From Taudactylus pleione (Eukaryota; Chordata; Amphibia; Anura; Myobatrachidae), in NCBI GenBank assembly GCA_031769625.1, contig JAUIMM010000601.1:1430001-1494000 (forward strand): a DNA stretch of 64,000 nucleotides, read 5' to 3'. This document shows, piece by piece, positions 11,250 through 24,610 of this stretch. Numbering within the stretch: position 1 is the stretch's first letter; the number at the start of each line of letters is the position of its first letter. Below the pieces are notes generated by a model. It saw only the letters and a program-made list of their open reading frames with translations, was not told the DNA's origin and made no database searches. The translations under genes and the position numbers were made by a program.

Positions 11250-14200
11250 GTGACTGGTAAGTGTATTCTGTTCTTGTTAACTGTGACTGCTATGTTTATT
11301 CTGTTCTTGCTACATGTGACTGCTAAGTGTATTCTGTTCGTGTTACCTGTGACTGCCAAGTGTAATATGTTTTTGTTACCTGTGACTTCCAAGTGTATTC
11401 TATTCTTGTTACCTGTGACTGCTAAGTGTATTCTGTTCTTGTTACCTGTGACTTCTTAGTGTATTCTGTTCTTGTTACCTGTGACTGCTTAGTGTATTAT
11501 GTTCTACTTACCTGTGACTGCTAAGTGTATTCTGTTCTAGGTACCTGTGACTGCTAAGTGTATTATGTTCTTGTTACCTGTGACTGTTAAGTGTATGCTG
11601 TCCTTGTTACCTGTGACTGCTAAATGTTTTCTGTTCTTGTTACCTGTGACTGCTAAGTGTATTCTCTTCTTAATACCTATGACTGCTAAATGTTTTCTGT
11701 TCTTGTTACCTGTGACTGCAAGTGTATTCGCTTCTTATTACCTGTGACTGCTAAATGTATTCTGTTCTTGTTACCTGTGACTGCTAAGTTTATTCTGTTC
11801 CTTTTACCTGTGATTACCAAGTGAATTCTGTTATTGTTACCTGTGACAGCTAAGTGTATTCTGTTCTTGTTACCTGTGACAGCTAAGTGTATTCTGTTCT
11901 TGTTACCTGTGTCTTCAAAGTGTAATCAGTTCTTGTTATCTGTTACTGCTAAGTGTATTCTGTTCTTGTTACCTGTGACTACCAAGTGTATTCTGTTCTT
12001 GTTATCTGTGAGTGCCAAGTGTATTCTGTTCTTGTTTCCTGTGACTACCAAGTGTATTCTGTTCTTGTTACCTGTGACTGCTAAGTGTATTCTGTTCTTG
12101 TTACCTGTGACTGCTAAGAGTATTATGTTCTTGTTACCTGTTACTGCCAAGTGTATTCTGTTCTAGGTACCTGTGACTACCAAGTGTATTCTGTTCTTGT
12201 TACCTGTGACTGTTAATTGTATTCTGTTCTTGTTATCTGTGACTGCTAAGTGTATTCTGTTTTGTTACCTGTGACTGCTATGTGTATTCTGTTCTTTTTA
12301 CCTGTGACTACCAAGTGTATTCTGTTCTTGTTACCTGTGACTGCTGTGTGTTCTGTTCTTGTTACCTGTCACTTCTTAGGGTATTCTGTTCTTATTACCA
12401 GTGACTGCTTAGTGTATTATGTTCTACTTACATGTGACTGCTAAGTGTATTCTGTTCTTGTTAATAGTCACTATCAAGTGTATTCTGTTCTTGTTACCTG
12501 TGACTGCTTAGTGTATTATGTTCTACTTACCTGTGACTGCTAAGTGTATTCTGTTCTTGTTACCTGTGACTGCTAAGTGTATTCTGTTCTTGTTACCTGT
12601 GACTGCTAAGTGTATTCTGTTCTTGTTACCTTTTACTGCTAAGTGTATTCTGTTCTTGTTACCTGTGACTACAAAGTGTATTCTGTTCTTGTTACCTGTG
12701 ACTTCAAAGTGTATTCTGTTCTTGTTACCTGTGACTGCTAAGTGTATTCTGTTCTTGTTACCTGTGACTGCTAAGAGTATTCTGTTCTTGTTACCTGTTA
12801 CTGCCAAGTGTATTCTGTTCTAGGTACCTGTGACTACCAAGTGTATTCTGTTCTTGTTACCTGTGACTGTTAATTGTATTCTGTTCTTGTTACCTGTTAC
12901 TGCTAAGTCTATTCTGTTCTTGTTACCTGTGACTGCTATGTGTATTCTGTTCCGTTACCTGTGACTACCAAGTGTATTCTGTTCTTGTTACCTGTGACTG
13001 CTGTGTGTTCTGTTCTTGTTACCTGTGACTACTTAGGGTATTCTGTTCTTGTTAACAGTGACTGCTTAGTGTATTATGTTCTACTTACATGTGACTGCTA
13101 AGTGTATTCTGTTCTTGTTACCTGTGACTGTTAATTGTTCTCTGCTCTTGTTACCTGTGACTGCTAAGTGTATTCTGTTCTTGTTACCTGTGACTGCTAA
13201 GTGTATTCTGTTCTTTTAACTGTGACTGCTAAGTGTACTCTGTTCTTGTTACCTGTGACTGCTAAGTGTATTCTGTTCTTGTTACTATTCTGTTCGTGTT
13301 ACCTGTGACTGCCAAGTGTAATCTGTTCTTGTTACCTGTGACTACAAACTGTATTCTGTTCTTGTTACCTGTGACTGCTAAGTGTATTCTGTTCTTGTTA
13401 CCTGTGACTGCTAAGAGTATTCTGTTCTTGTTACCTGTTACTGCCAAGTGTATTCTGTTCTAGGTACCTGTGACTACCAAGTGTATTCTGTTCTTGTTAC
13501 CTGTGACTGTTAATTGTATTCTGTTCTTGTTACCTGTGACTGCTAAGTCTATTCTGTTCTTGTTACCTGTGACTGCTATGTGTATTCTGTTCCTTTTACC
13601 TGTGACTACCAAGTGTATTCTGTTCTTGTTACCTGTGACTGCTGTGTGTTCTGTTCTTGTTACCTGTGACTACTTAGGGTATTCTGTTCTTGTTAACAGT
13701 GACTGCTTAGTGTATTATGTTCTACTTACATGTGACTGCTAAGTGTATTCTGTTCTTGTTACCTGTGACTGTTAGTTGTACTCTGCTCTTGTTACCTGTG
13801 ACTGCTAAGTGTATTCTGTTCTTGTTACCTGTGACTGCTAAGTGTATTCTGTTCTTTTTAACAGTGACTGCTTAGTGTATTATGTTCTACTTACATGTGA
13901 CTGCTAAGTGTATTCTGTTCTTGTTACCTGTGACTGTTAATTGTACTCTGCTCTTGTTACCTGTGAATGCTAAGTGTATTCTGTTCTTGTTACCTGTGAC
14001 TGCTAAGTGTATTCTGTTCTTTTTAACTGTGACTGCTAAGTGTACTCTGTTCTTGTTACCTGTGACTGCTAAGTGTATTCTGTTCTTGTTACTATTCTGT
14101 TTGTGTTACCTGTGACTGCCAAGTGTAATCTGTTCTTGTTACCTGTGACTACAAACTGTAGTCTGTTCTTGTTACCTGTGACTGCTAAGTGTATTCTGTT

Positions 14201-15741
14201 CTTGTTACCTGTGACTTCTAAGTGTATTCTGTTCTTGTTACCTGTGACTGCTAAGTGTATTCTGTTCTTGTTACCTTTGACTAATAAGTGTGTTCTGTTC
14301 TTGTTATCTGTGACTGCTAAGTGTTTTCTGTTTCTTTTACCTGTGACTACCAAGTGTATTCTGTTATTGTTACCTGTGACTGCTAAGTGTATTCTGCTCT
14401 TGTTGCCTGTGACTTCTAAGAGTATTCAGTTCTTGTTACCTGTGACTGCTAAGTGTATTCTGTTCTTGTTACCTGTGACTGCTAAGTGTATTCTGTTCCT
14501 TTTACCTGTGACTACCAAGTGTATTCTGTTCTTGTTACCTGTGACTGCTGTGTGTTCTGTTCTTGTTACCTGTGACTACTTAGGGTATTCTGTTCTTGTT
14601 AACAGTGACTGCTTAGTGTATTATTTTCTACTTACATGTGACTGCTAAGTGTATTCTGTTCTTGTTACCTGTGACCGTTAATTGTACTCTGCTCTTGTTA
14701 CCTGTGACTGCTAATTGTATTCTGTTCTTGTTACCTGTGACTGCTAAGTGTATTCTGTTCTTTTTAACTGTGACTGCTAAGTGTACTCTGTTCTTGTTAC
14801 CTGTGACTGCTAAGTGTATTCTGTTCTTGTTACTATTCTGTTCGTGTTACCTGTGACTGCCAAGTGTAATCTGTTCTTGTTACCTGAGACTACAAACTGT
14901 ATTCTGTTCTTGTTACCTGTGACTGCTAAGTGTATTCTGTTCTTGTTACCTGTGACTTCTAAGTGTATTCTGTTCTTGTTACCTGTGACTGCTAAGTGTA
15001 TTCTGTTCTTGTTACCTTTGACTAATAAGTGTGTTCTGTTCTTGTTATCTGTGACTGCTAAGTGTTTTCTGTTTCTTTTACCTGTGACTACCAAGTGTAT
15101 TCTGTTCTTGTTACCTGTGACTGCTAAGTGTATTCTGCTCTTGTTGCCTGTGACTTCTAAGAGTATTCTGTTCTTGTTACCTGTGACTGCTAAGTGTATT
15201 CTGTTCTTGTTACCTGTTACTGCCAAGTGTATTCTGTTCTAGGTACCTGTGACTACCAAGTGTATTCTGTTCTTGTTACCTGTGACTGCTAAGTGTATTC
15301 TGTTCTTGTTACCTGTGACTGCTAAGAGTATTCTGTTCTTGTTACCTGTTACTGCCAAGTGTATTCTGTTCTAGATACCTTTGACTACCAAGTGTATTCT
15401 GTTCTTGTTACCTGTGACTGTTAATTGTATTCTGTTCTTGTTACCTGTGACAGCTAAGTGTATTCTGTTCTTGTTACCTGTGACTGCTAAGTGTATTCTG
15501 TTCTTGTTACCTGTTACTGCCAAGTGTATTCTGTTCTAGGTACCTGTGACTACCAAGTGTATTCTGTTCTTGTTACCTGTGACTGCTATGTGTATTCTGT
15601 TCCTTTTACCTGTGACTACCAAGTGTATTCTGTTCTTGTTACCTGTGACTGCTGTGTGTTCTGTTCTTGTTACCTGTGACTACTTAGGGTATTCTGTTCT
15701 TGTTAACAGTGACTGCTTAGTGTATTATTTTCTACTTACGT
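11250..15741. repeat. HOR domain B, copy 1 (4,492 bp)
   Basis: The order from about 11,250 recurs in copy 2 at 4,492 bp (11,547 to 16,039, 12,518 to 17,010, 13,266 to 17,758) and in copy 3 at 7,814 bp (13,470 to 21,284, 14,073 to 21,887, 14,638 to 22,452). It carries three 17-bp monomers (junctions near 13,284, 14,091 and 14,832) and several 31- and 32-bp monomers. It is the longest form of the B unit, with about 1,071 bp around 13.47-14.56 kb that copy 2 lacks. Confidence 0.88.
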
Positions 15742-18700
15742 GTGACTGCTAAGTGTATTCTGTTCTTGTTAACTGTGACTGCTATGTTTATTCTGTTCTT
15801 GCTACATGTGACTGCTAAGTGTATTCTGTTCGTGTTACCTGTGACTGCCAAGTGTAATATGTTTTTGTTACCTGTGACTTCCAAGTGTATTCTATTCTTG
15901 TTACCTGTGACTGCTAAGTGTATTCTGTTCTTGTTACCTGTGACTTCTTAGTGTATTCTGTTCTTGTTACCTGTGACTGCTTAGTGTATTATGTTCTACT
16001 TACCTGTGACTGCTAAGTGTATTCTGTTCTAGGTACCTGTGACTGCTAAGTGTATTATGTTCTTGTTACCTGTGACTGTTAAGTGTATGCTGTCCTTGTT
16101 ACCTGTGACTGCTAAATGTTTTCTGTTCTTGTTACCTGTGACTGCTAAGTGTATTCTCTTCTTAATACCTGTGACTGCTAAATGTTTTCTGTTCTTGTTA
16201 CCTGTGACTGCAAGTGTATTCGCTTCTTATTACCTGTGACTGCTAAATGTATTCTGTTCTTGTTACCTGTGACTGCTAAGTTTATTCTGTTCCTTTTACC
16301 TGTGATTACCAAGTGAATTCTGTTATTGTTACCTGTGACAGCTAAGTGTATTCTGTTCTTGTTACCTGTGACAGCTAAGTGTATTCTGTTCTTGTTACCT
16401 GTGTCTTCAAAGTGTAATCAGTTCTTGTTATCTGTTACTGCTAAGTGTATTCTGTTCTTGTTACCTGTGACTACCAAGTGTATTCTGTTCTTGTTATCTG
16501 TGAGTGCCAAGTGTATTCTGTTCTTGTTTCCTGTGACTACCAAGTGTATTCTGTTCTTGTTACCTGTGACTGCTAAGTGTATTCTGTTCTTGTTACCTGT
16601 GACTGCTAAGAGTATTATGTTCTTGTTACCTGTTACTGCCAAGTGTATTCTGTTCTAGGTACCTGTGACTACCAAGTGTATTCTGTTCTTGTTACCTGTG
16701 ACTGTTAATTGTATTCTGTTCTTGTTATCTGTGACTGCTAAGTGTATTCTGTTTTGTTACCTGTGACTGCTATGTGTATTCTGTTCTTTTTACCTGTGAC
16801 TACCAAGTGTATTCTGTTCTTGTTACCTGTGACTGCTGTGTGTTCTGTTCTTGTTACCTGTCACTTCTTAGGGTATTCTGTTCTTGTTACCAGTGACTGC
16901 TTAGTGTATTATGTTCTACTTACATGTGACTGCTAAGTGTATTCTGTTCTTGTTAATAGTCACTATCAAGTGTATTCTGTTCTTGTTACCTGTGACTGCT
17001 TAGTGTATTATGTTCTACTTACCTGTGACTGCTAAGTGTATTCTGTTCTTGTTACCTGTGACTGCTAAGTGTATTCTGTTCTTGTTACCTGTGACTGCTA
17101 AGTGTATTCTGTTCTTGTTACCTTTTACTGCTAAGTGTATTCTGTTCTTGTTACCTGTGACTACAAAGTGTATTCTGTTCTTGTTACCTGTGACTTCAAA
17201 GTGTATTCTGTTCTTGTTACCTGTGACTGCTAAGTGTATTCTGTTCTTGTTACCTGTGACTGCTAAGAGTATTCTGTTCTTGTTACCTGTTACTGCCAAG
17301 TGTATTCTGTTCTAGGTACCTGTGACTACCAAGTGTATTCTGTTCTTGTTACCTGTGACTGTTAATTGTATTCTGTTCTTGTTACCTGTTACTGCTAAGT
17401 CTATTCTGTTCTTGTTACCTGTGACTGCTATGTGTATTCTGTTCCGTTACCTGTGACTACCAAGTGTATTCTGTTCTTGTTACCTGTGACTGCTGTGTGT
17501 TCTGTTCTTGTTACCTGTGACTACTTAGGGTATTCTGTTCTTGTTAACAGTGACTGCTTAGTGTATTATGTTCTACTTACATGTGACTGCTAAGTGTATT
17601 CTGTTCTTGTTACCTGTGACTGTTAATTGTTCTCTGCTCTTGTTACCTGTGACTGCTAAGTGTATTCTGTTCTTGTTACCTGTGACTGCTAAGTGTATTC
17701 TGTTCTTTTAACTGTGACTGCTAAGTGTACTCTGTTCTTGTTACCTGTGACTGCTAAGTGTATTCTGTTCTTGTTACTATTCTGTTCGTGTTACCTGTGA
17801 CTGCCAAGTGTAATCTGTTCTTGTTACCTGTGACTACAAACTGTATTCTGTTCTTGTTACCTGTGACTGCTAAGTGTATTCTGTTCTTGTTACCTGTGAC
17901 TGCTAAGAGTATTCTGTTCTTGTTACCTGTTACTGCCAAGTGTATTCTGTTCTAGGTACCTGTGACTGCTGTGTGTTCTGTTCTTGTTACCTGTGACTAC
18001 TTAGGGTATTCTGTTCTTGTTAACAGTGACTGCTTAGTGTATTATTTTCTACTTACGTGTGACTGCTAAGTGTATTCTGTTCTTGTTACCTGTGACCGTT
18101 AATTGTACTCTGCTCTTGTTACCTGTGACTGCTAATTGTATTCTGTTCTTGTTACCTGTGACTGCTAAGTGTATTCTGTTCTTTTTAACTGTGACTGCTA
18201 AGTGTACTCTGTTCTTGTTACCTGTGACTGCTAAGTGTATTCTGTTCTTGTTACTATTCTGTTCGTGTTACCTGTGACTGCCAAGTGTAATCTGTTCTTG
18301 TTACCTGAGACTACAAACTGTATTCTGTTCTTGTTACCTGTGACTGCTAAGTGTATTCTGTTCTTGTTACCTGTGACTTCTAAGTGTATTCTGTTCTTGT
18401 TACCTGTGACTGCTAAGTGTATTCTGTTCTTGTTACCTTTGACTAATAAGTGTGTTCTGTTCTTGTTATCTGTGACTGCTAAGTGTTTTCTGTTTCTTTT
18501 ACCTGTGACTACCAAGTGTATTCTGTTCTTGTTACCTGTGACTGCTAAGTGTATTCTGCTCTTGTTGCCTGTGACTTCTAAGAGTATTCTGTTCTTGTTA
18601 CCTGTGACTGCTAAGTGTATTCTGTTCTTGTTACCTGTTACTGCCAAGTGTATTCTGTTCTAGGTACCTGTGACTACCAAGTGTATTCTGTTCTTGTTAC

Positions 18701-19063
18701 CTGTGACTGCTAAGTGTATTCTGTTCTTGTTACCTGTGACTGCTAAGAGTATTCTGTTCTTGTTACCTGTTACTGCCAAGTGTATTCTGTTCTAGATACC
18801 TTTGACTACCAAGTGTATTCTGTTCTTGTTACCTGTGACTGTTAATTGTATTCTGTTCTTGTTACCTGTGACAGCTAAGTGTATTCTGTTCTTGTTACCT
18901 GTGACTGCTATGTGTATTCTGTTCCTTTTACCTGTGACTACCAAGTGTATTCTGTTCTTGTTACCTGTGACTGCTGTGTGTTCTGTTCTTGTTACCTGTG
19001 ACTACTTAGGGTATTCTGTTCTTGTTAACAGTGACTGCTTAGTGTATTATTTTCTACTTACGT
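15742..19063. repeat. HOR domain B, copy 2 (3,322 bp, internally deleted)
   Basis: Matches copy 1 at 4,492 bp up to about 17,965, then jumps. From about 17,971 to 18,909 it matches 14,550-15,488 at 3,421 bp, so 1,071 bp of the unit is absent. A further 99 bp is missing near 18,909 relative to copy 1 (offset drops to 3,322). It recurs in copy 3 at 3,322 bp (16,039 to 19,361, 17,010 to 20,332). The junction near 17,965 joins CTAGGTACCTGTGACT directly to GCTGTGTG. Confidence 0.88.
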
Positions 19064-22000
19064 GTGACTGCTAAGTGTATTCTGTTCTTGTTAACTGTGA
19101 CTGCTATGTTTATTCTGTTCTTGCTACATGTGACTGCTAAGTGTATTCTGTTCGTGTTACCTGTGACTGCCAAGTGTAATATGTTTTTGTTACCTGTGAC
19201 TTCCAAGTGTATTCTATTCTTGTTACCTGTGACTGCTAAGTGTATTCTGTTCTTGTTACCTGTGACTTCTTAGTGTATTCTGTTCTTGTTACCTGTGACT
19301 GCTTAGTGTATTATGTTCTACTTACCTGTGACTGCTAAGTGTATTCTGTTCTAGGTACCTGTGACTGCTAAGTGTATTATGTTCTTGTTACCTGTGACTG
19401 TTAAGTGTATGCTGTCCTTGTTACCTGTGACTGCTAAATGTTTTCTGTTCTTGTTACCTGTGACTGCTAAGTGTATTCTCTTCTTAATACCTGTGACTGC
19501 TAAATGTTTTCTGTTCTTGTTACCTGTGACTGCAAGTGTATTCGCTTCTTATTACCTGTGACTGCTAAATGTATTCTGTTCTTGTTACCTGTGACTGCTA
19601 AGTTTATTCTGTTCCTTTTACCTGTGATTACCAAGTGAATTCTGTTATTGTTACCTGTGACAGCTAAGTGTATTCTGTTCTTGTTACCTGTGACAGCTAA
19701 GTGTATTCTGTTCTTGTTACCTGTGTCTTCAAAGTGTAATCAGTTCTTGTTATCTGTTACTGCTAAGTGTATTCTGTTCTTGTTACCTGTGACTACCAAG
19801 TGTATTCTGTTCTTGTTATCTGTGAGTGCCAAGTGTATTCTGTTCTTGTTTCCTGTGACTACCAAGTGTATTCTGTTCTTGTTACCTGTGACTGCTAAGT
19901 GTATTCTGTTCTTGTTACCTGTGACTGCTAAGAGTATTATGTTCTTGTTACCTGTTACTGCCAAGTGTATTCTGTTCTAGGTACCTGTGACTACCAAGTG
20001 TATTCTGTTCTTGTTACCTGTGACTGTTAATTGTATTCTGTTCTTGTTATCTGTGACTGCTAAGTGTATTCTGTTTTGTTACCTGTGACTGCTATGTGTA
20101 TTCTGTTCTTTTTACCTGTGACTACCAAGTGTATTCTGTTCTTGTTACCTGTGACTGCTGTGTGTTCTGTTCTTGTTACCTGTCACTTCTTAGGGTATTC
20201 TGTTCTTGTTACCAGTGACTGCTTAGTGTATTATGTTCTACTTACATGTGACTGCTAAGTGTATTCTGTTCTTGTTAATAGTCACTATCAAGTGTATTCT
20301 GTTCTTGTTACCTGTGACTGCTTAGTGTATTATGTTCTACTTACCTGTGACTGCTAAGTGTATTCTGTTCTTGTTACCTGTGACTGCTAAGTGTATTCTG
20401 TTCTTGTTACCTGTGACTGCTAAGTGTATTCTGTTCTTGTTACCTTTTACTGCTAAGTGTATTCTGTTCTTGTTACCTGTGACTACAAAGTGTATTCTGT
20501 TCTTGTTACCTGTGACTTCAAAGTGTATTCTGTTCTTGTTACCTGTGACTGCTAAGTGTATTCTGTTCTTGTTACCTGTGACTGCTAAGAGTATTCTGTT
20601 CTTGTTACCTGTTACTGCCAAGTGTATTCTGTTCTAGGTACCTGTGACTACCAAGTGTATTCTGTTCTTGTTACCTGTGACTGTTAATTGTATTCTGTTC
20701 TTGTTACCTGTTACTGCTAAGTCTATTCTGTTCTTGTTACCTGTGACTGCTATGTGTATTCTGTTCCGTTACCTGTGACTACCAAGTGTATTCTGTTCTT
20801 GTTACCTGTGACTGCTGTGTGTTCTGTTCTTGTTACCTGTGACTACTTAGGGTATTCTGTTCTTGTTAACAGTGACTGCTTAGTGTATTATGTTCTACTT
20901 ACATGTGACTGCTAAGTGTATTCTGTTCTTGTTACCTGTGACTGTTAATTGTTCTCTGCTCTTGTTACCTGTGACTGCTAAGTGTATTCTGTTCTTGTTA
21001 CCTGTGACTGCTAAGTGTATTCTGTTCTTTTAACTGTGACTGCTAAGTGTACTCTGTTCTTGTTACCTGTGACTGCTAAGTGTATTCTGTTCTTGTTACT
21101 ATTCTGTTCGTGTTACCTGTGACTGCCAAGTGTAATCTGTTCTTGTTACCTGTGACTACAAACTGTATTCTGTTCTTGTTACCTGTGACTGCTAAGTGTA
21201 TTCTGTTCTTGTTACCTGTGACTGCTAAGAGTATTCTGTTCTTGTTACCTGTTACTGCCAAGTGTATTCTGTTCTAGGTACCTGTGACTACCAAGTGTAT
21301 TCTGTTCTTGTTACCTGTGACTGTTAATTGTATTCTGTTCTTGTTACCTGTGACTGCTAAGTCTATTCTGTTCTTGTTACCTGTGACTGCTATGTGTATT
21401 CTGTTCCTTTTACCTGTGACTACCAAGTGTATTCTGTTCTTGTTACCTGTGACTGCTGTGTGTTCTGTTCTTGTTACCTGTGACTACTTAGGGTATTCTG
21501 TTCTTGTTAACAGTGACTGCTTAGTGTATTATGTTCTACTTACATGTGACTGCTAAGTGTATTCTGTTCTTGTTACCTGTGACTGTTAATTGTACTCTGC
21601 TCTTGTTACCTGTGACTGCTAAGTGTATTCTGTTCTTGTTACCTGTGACTGCTAAGTGTATTCTGTTCTTTTTAACAGTGACTGCTTAGTGTATTATGTT
21701 CTACTTACATGTGACTGCTAAGTGTATTCTGTTCTTGTTACCTGTGACTGTTAATTGTACTCTGCTCTTGTTACCTGTGACTGCTAAGTGTATTCTGTTC
21801 TTGTTACCTGTGACTGCTAAGTGTATTCTGTTCTTTTTAACTGTGACTGCTAAGTGTACTCTGTTCTTGTTACCTGTGACTGCTAAGTGTATTCTGTTCT
21901 TGTTACTATTCTGTTTGTGTTACCTGTGACTGCCAAGTGTAATCTGTTCTTGTTACCTGTGACTACAAACTGTAGTCTGTTCTTGTTACCTGTGACTGCT

Positions 22001-22856
22001 AAGTGTATTCTGTTCTTGTTACCTGTGACTTCTAAGTGTATTCTGTTCTTGTTACCTGTGACTGCTAAGTGTATTCTGTTCTTGTTACCTTTGACTAATA
22101 AGTGTGTTCTGTTCTTGTTATCTGTGACTGCTAAGTGTTTTCTGTTTCTTTTACCTGTGACTACCAAGTGTATTCTGTTATTGTTACCTGTGACTGCTAA
22201 GTGTATTCTGCTCTTGTTGCCTGTGACTTCTAAGAGTATTCAGTTCTTGTTACCTGTGACTGCTAAGTGTATTCTGTTCTTGTTACCTGTGACTGCTAAG
22301 TGTATTCTGTTCCTTTTACCTGTGACTACCAAGTGTATTCTGTTCTTGTTACCTGTGACTGCTGTGTGTTCTGTTCTTGTTACCTGTGACTACTTAGGGT
22401 ATTCTGTTCTTGTTAACAGTGACTGCTTAGTGTATTATTTTCTACTTACGTGTGACTGCTAAGTGTATTCTGTTCTTGTTACCTGTGACCGTTAATTGTA
22501 CTCTGCTCTTGTTACCTGTGACTGCTAATTGTATTCTGTTCTTGTTACCTGTGACTGCTAAGTGTATTCTGTTCTTTTTAACTGTGACTGCTAAGTGTAC
22601 TCTGTTCTTGTTACCTGTGACTGCTAAGTGTATTCTGTTCTTGTTACTATTCTGTTAGTGTTACCTGTGACTGCCAAGTGTAATCTGTTCTTGTTACCTG
22701 AGACTACAAACTGTATTCTGTTCTTGTTACCTGTGACTGCTAAGTGTATTCTGTTCTTGTTACCTGTGACTTCTAAGTGTATTCTGTTCTTGTTACCTGT
22801 GACTGCTAAGTGTATTCTGTTCTTGTTACCTTTGACTAATAAGTGTGTTCTGCTCT
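19064..22856. repeat. HOR domain B, copy 3 (about 3.8 kb, truncated)
   Basis: Matches copy 1 at 7,814 bp over about 3.78 kb, including the 1,071 bp that copy 2 lacks. This makes copies 1 and 3 more alike in structure than either is to the intervening copy 2. The match ends near 22,850, where TGTGTTCTGCTC replaces TGTGTTCTGTTC and a TGCTATGTG monomer follows. Confidence 0.85.
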
Positions 22857-24338
22857 TGTTACCTGTGACTGCTATGTGTATTCTGTTCCTTTTACCTGTG
22901 ACTACCAAGTGTATTCTGTTCTTGTTACCTGTGACTGCTGTGTGTTCTGTTCTTGTTACCTGTGACTACTTAGGGTATTCTGTTCTTGTTAACAGTGACT
23001 GCTTAGTGTATTATGTTCTACTTACATGTGACTGCTAAGTGTATTCTGTTCTTGTTACCTGTGACTGTTAATTGTACTCTGCTCTTGTTACCTGTGACTG
23101 CTAAGTGTATTCTGTTCTTGTTACCTGTGACTGCTAAGTGTATTCTGTTCTTTTTAACAGTGACTGCTTAGTGTATTATGTTCTACTTACATGTGAATGC
23201 TAAGTGTATTCTGTTCTTGTTACCTGTGACTGTTAATTGTACTCTGCTCTTGTTACCTGTGACTGCTAAGTGTATTCTGTTCTTGTTACCTGTGACTGCT
23301 AAGTGTATTCTGTTCTTTTTAACTGTGACTGCTAAGTGTACTCTGTTCTTGTTACCTGTGACTGCTAAGTGTATTCTGTTCTTGTTACTATTCTGTTTGT
23401 GTTACCTGTGACTGCCAAGTGTAATCTGTTCTTGTTACCTGTGACTACAAACTGTAGTCTGTTCTTGTTACCTGTGACTGCTAAGTGTATTCTGTTCTTG
23501 TTACCTGTGACTTCTAAGTGTATTCTGTTCTTGTTACCTGTGACTGCTAAGTGTATTCTGTTCTTGTTACCTTTGACTAATAAGTGTGTTCTGTTCTTGT
23601 TATCTGTGACTGCTAAGTGTTTTCTGTTTCTTTTACCTGTGACTACCAAGTGTATTCTGTTATTGTTACCTGTGACTGCTAAGTGTATTCTGCTCTTGTT
23701 GCCTGTGACTTCTAAGAGTATTCAGTTCTTGTTACCTGTGACTGCTAAGTGTATTCTGTTCTTGTTACCTGTGACTGCTAAGTGTATTCTGTTCCTTTTA
23801 CCTGTGACTACCAAGTGTATTCTGTTCTTGTTACCTGTGACTGCTGTGTGTTCTGTTCTTGTTACCTGTGACTACTTAGGGTATTCTGTTCTTGTTAACA
23901 GTGACTGCTTAGTGTATTATTTTCTACTTACGTGTGACTGCTAAGTGTATTCTGTTCTTGTTACCTGTGACCGTTAATTGTACTCTGCTCTTGTTACCTG
24001 TGACTGCTAATTGTATTCTGTTCTTGTTACCTGTGACTGCTAAGTGTATTCTGTTCTTTTTAACTGTGACTGCTAAGTGTACTCTGTTCTTGTTACCTGT
24101 GACTGCTAAGTGTATTCTGTTCTTGTTACTATTCTGTTCGTGTTACCTGTGACTGCCAAGTGTAATCTGTTCTTGTTACCTGAGACTACAAACTGTATTC
24201 TGTTCTTGTTACCTGTGACTGCTAAGTGTATTCTGTTCTTGTTACCTGTGACTTCTAAGTGTATTCTGTTCTTGTTACCTGTGACTGCTAAGTGTATTCT
24301 GTTCTTGTTACCTTTGACTAATAAGTGTGTTCTGTTCT
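21375..24338. repeat. 1,482-bp tandem duplication (46 monomers per unit)
   Basis: Unit 1 (about 21,375-22,856) recurs directly as unit 2 (about 22,857-24,338) at 1,482 bp: 21,696 to 23,178, 21,887 to 23,369, 22,452 to 23,934. Each unit has two 17-bp and two 31-bp monomers, which gives 46x33-32-4 = 1,482 exactly. Differences are few, for example GTGACTGC versus GTGAATGC near 21,711/23,193 and TTAGTGTT versus TTCGTGTT near 22,655/24,137. Breakpoints are placed to within about one monomer. Confidence 0.9.
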
Positions 24339-24610
24339 TGTTATCTGTGACTGCTAAGTGTTTTCTGTTTCTTTTACCTGTGACTACCAAGTGTATTCTG
24401 TTCTTGTTACCTGTGACTGCTAAGTGTTTTCTGTTCTTGTTACCTGTTACTGCCAAGTGTATTCTGTTCTAGGTACCTGTGACTACCAAGTGTATTCTGT
24501 TCTTGTTACCTGTGACTGCTAAGTGTATTCTGTTCTTGTTACCTGTGACTGCTAAGAGTATTCTGTTCTTGTTACCTGTTACTGCCAAGTGTATTCTGTT
24601 CTAGATACCT
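24339..24610. repeat. End of domain B
   Basis: Continues the B order past the 1,482-bp duplication (compare 15,040-15,390 and 18,460-18,800), but is shortened around 24,420, where a TAAGTGTTTTC monomer leads straight to CCTGTTACTGCC. It ends in the CTAGATACCTTTGAC variant at about 24,601, the same variant that precedes each domain C unit. Confidence 0.75.
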
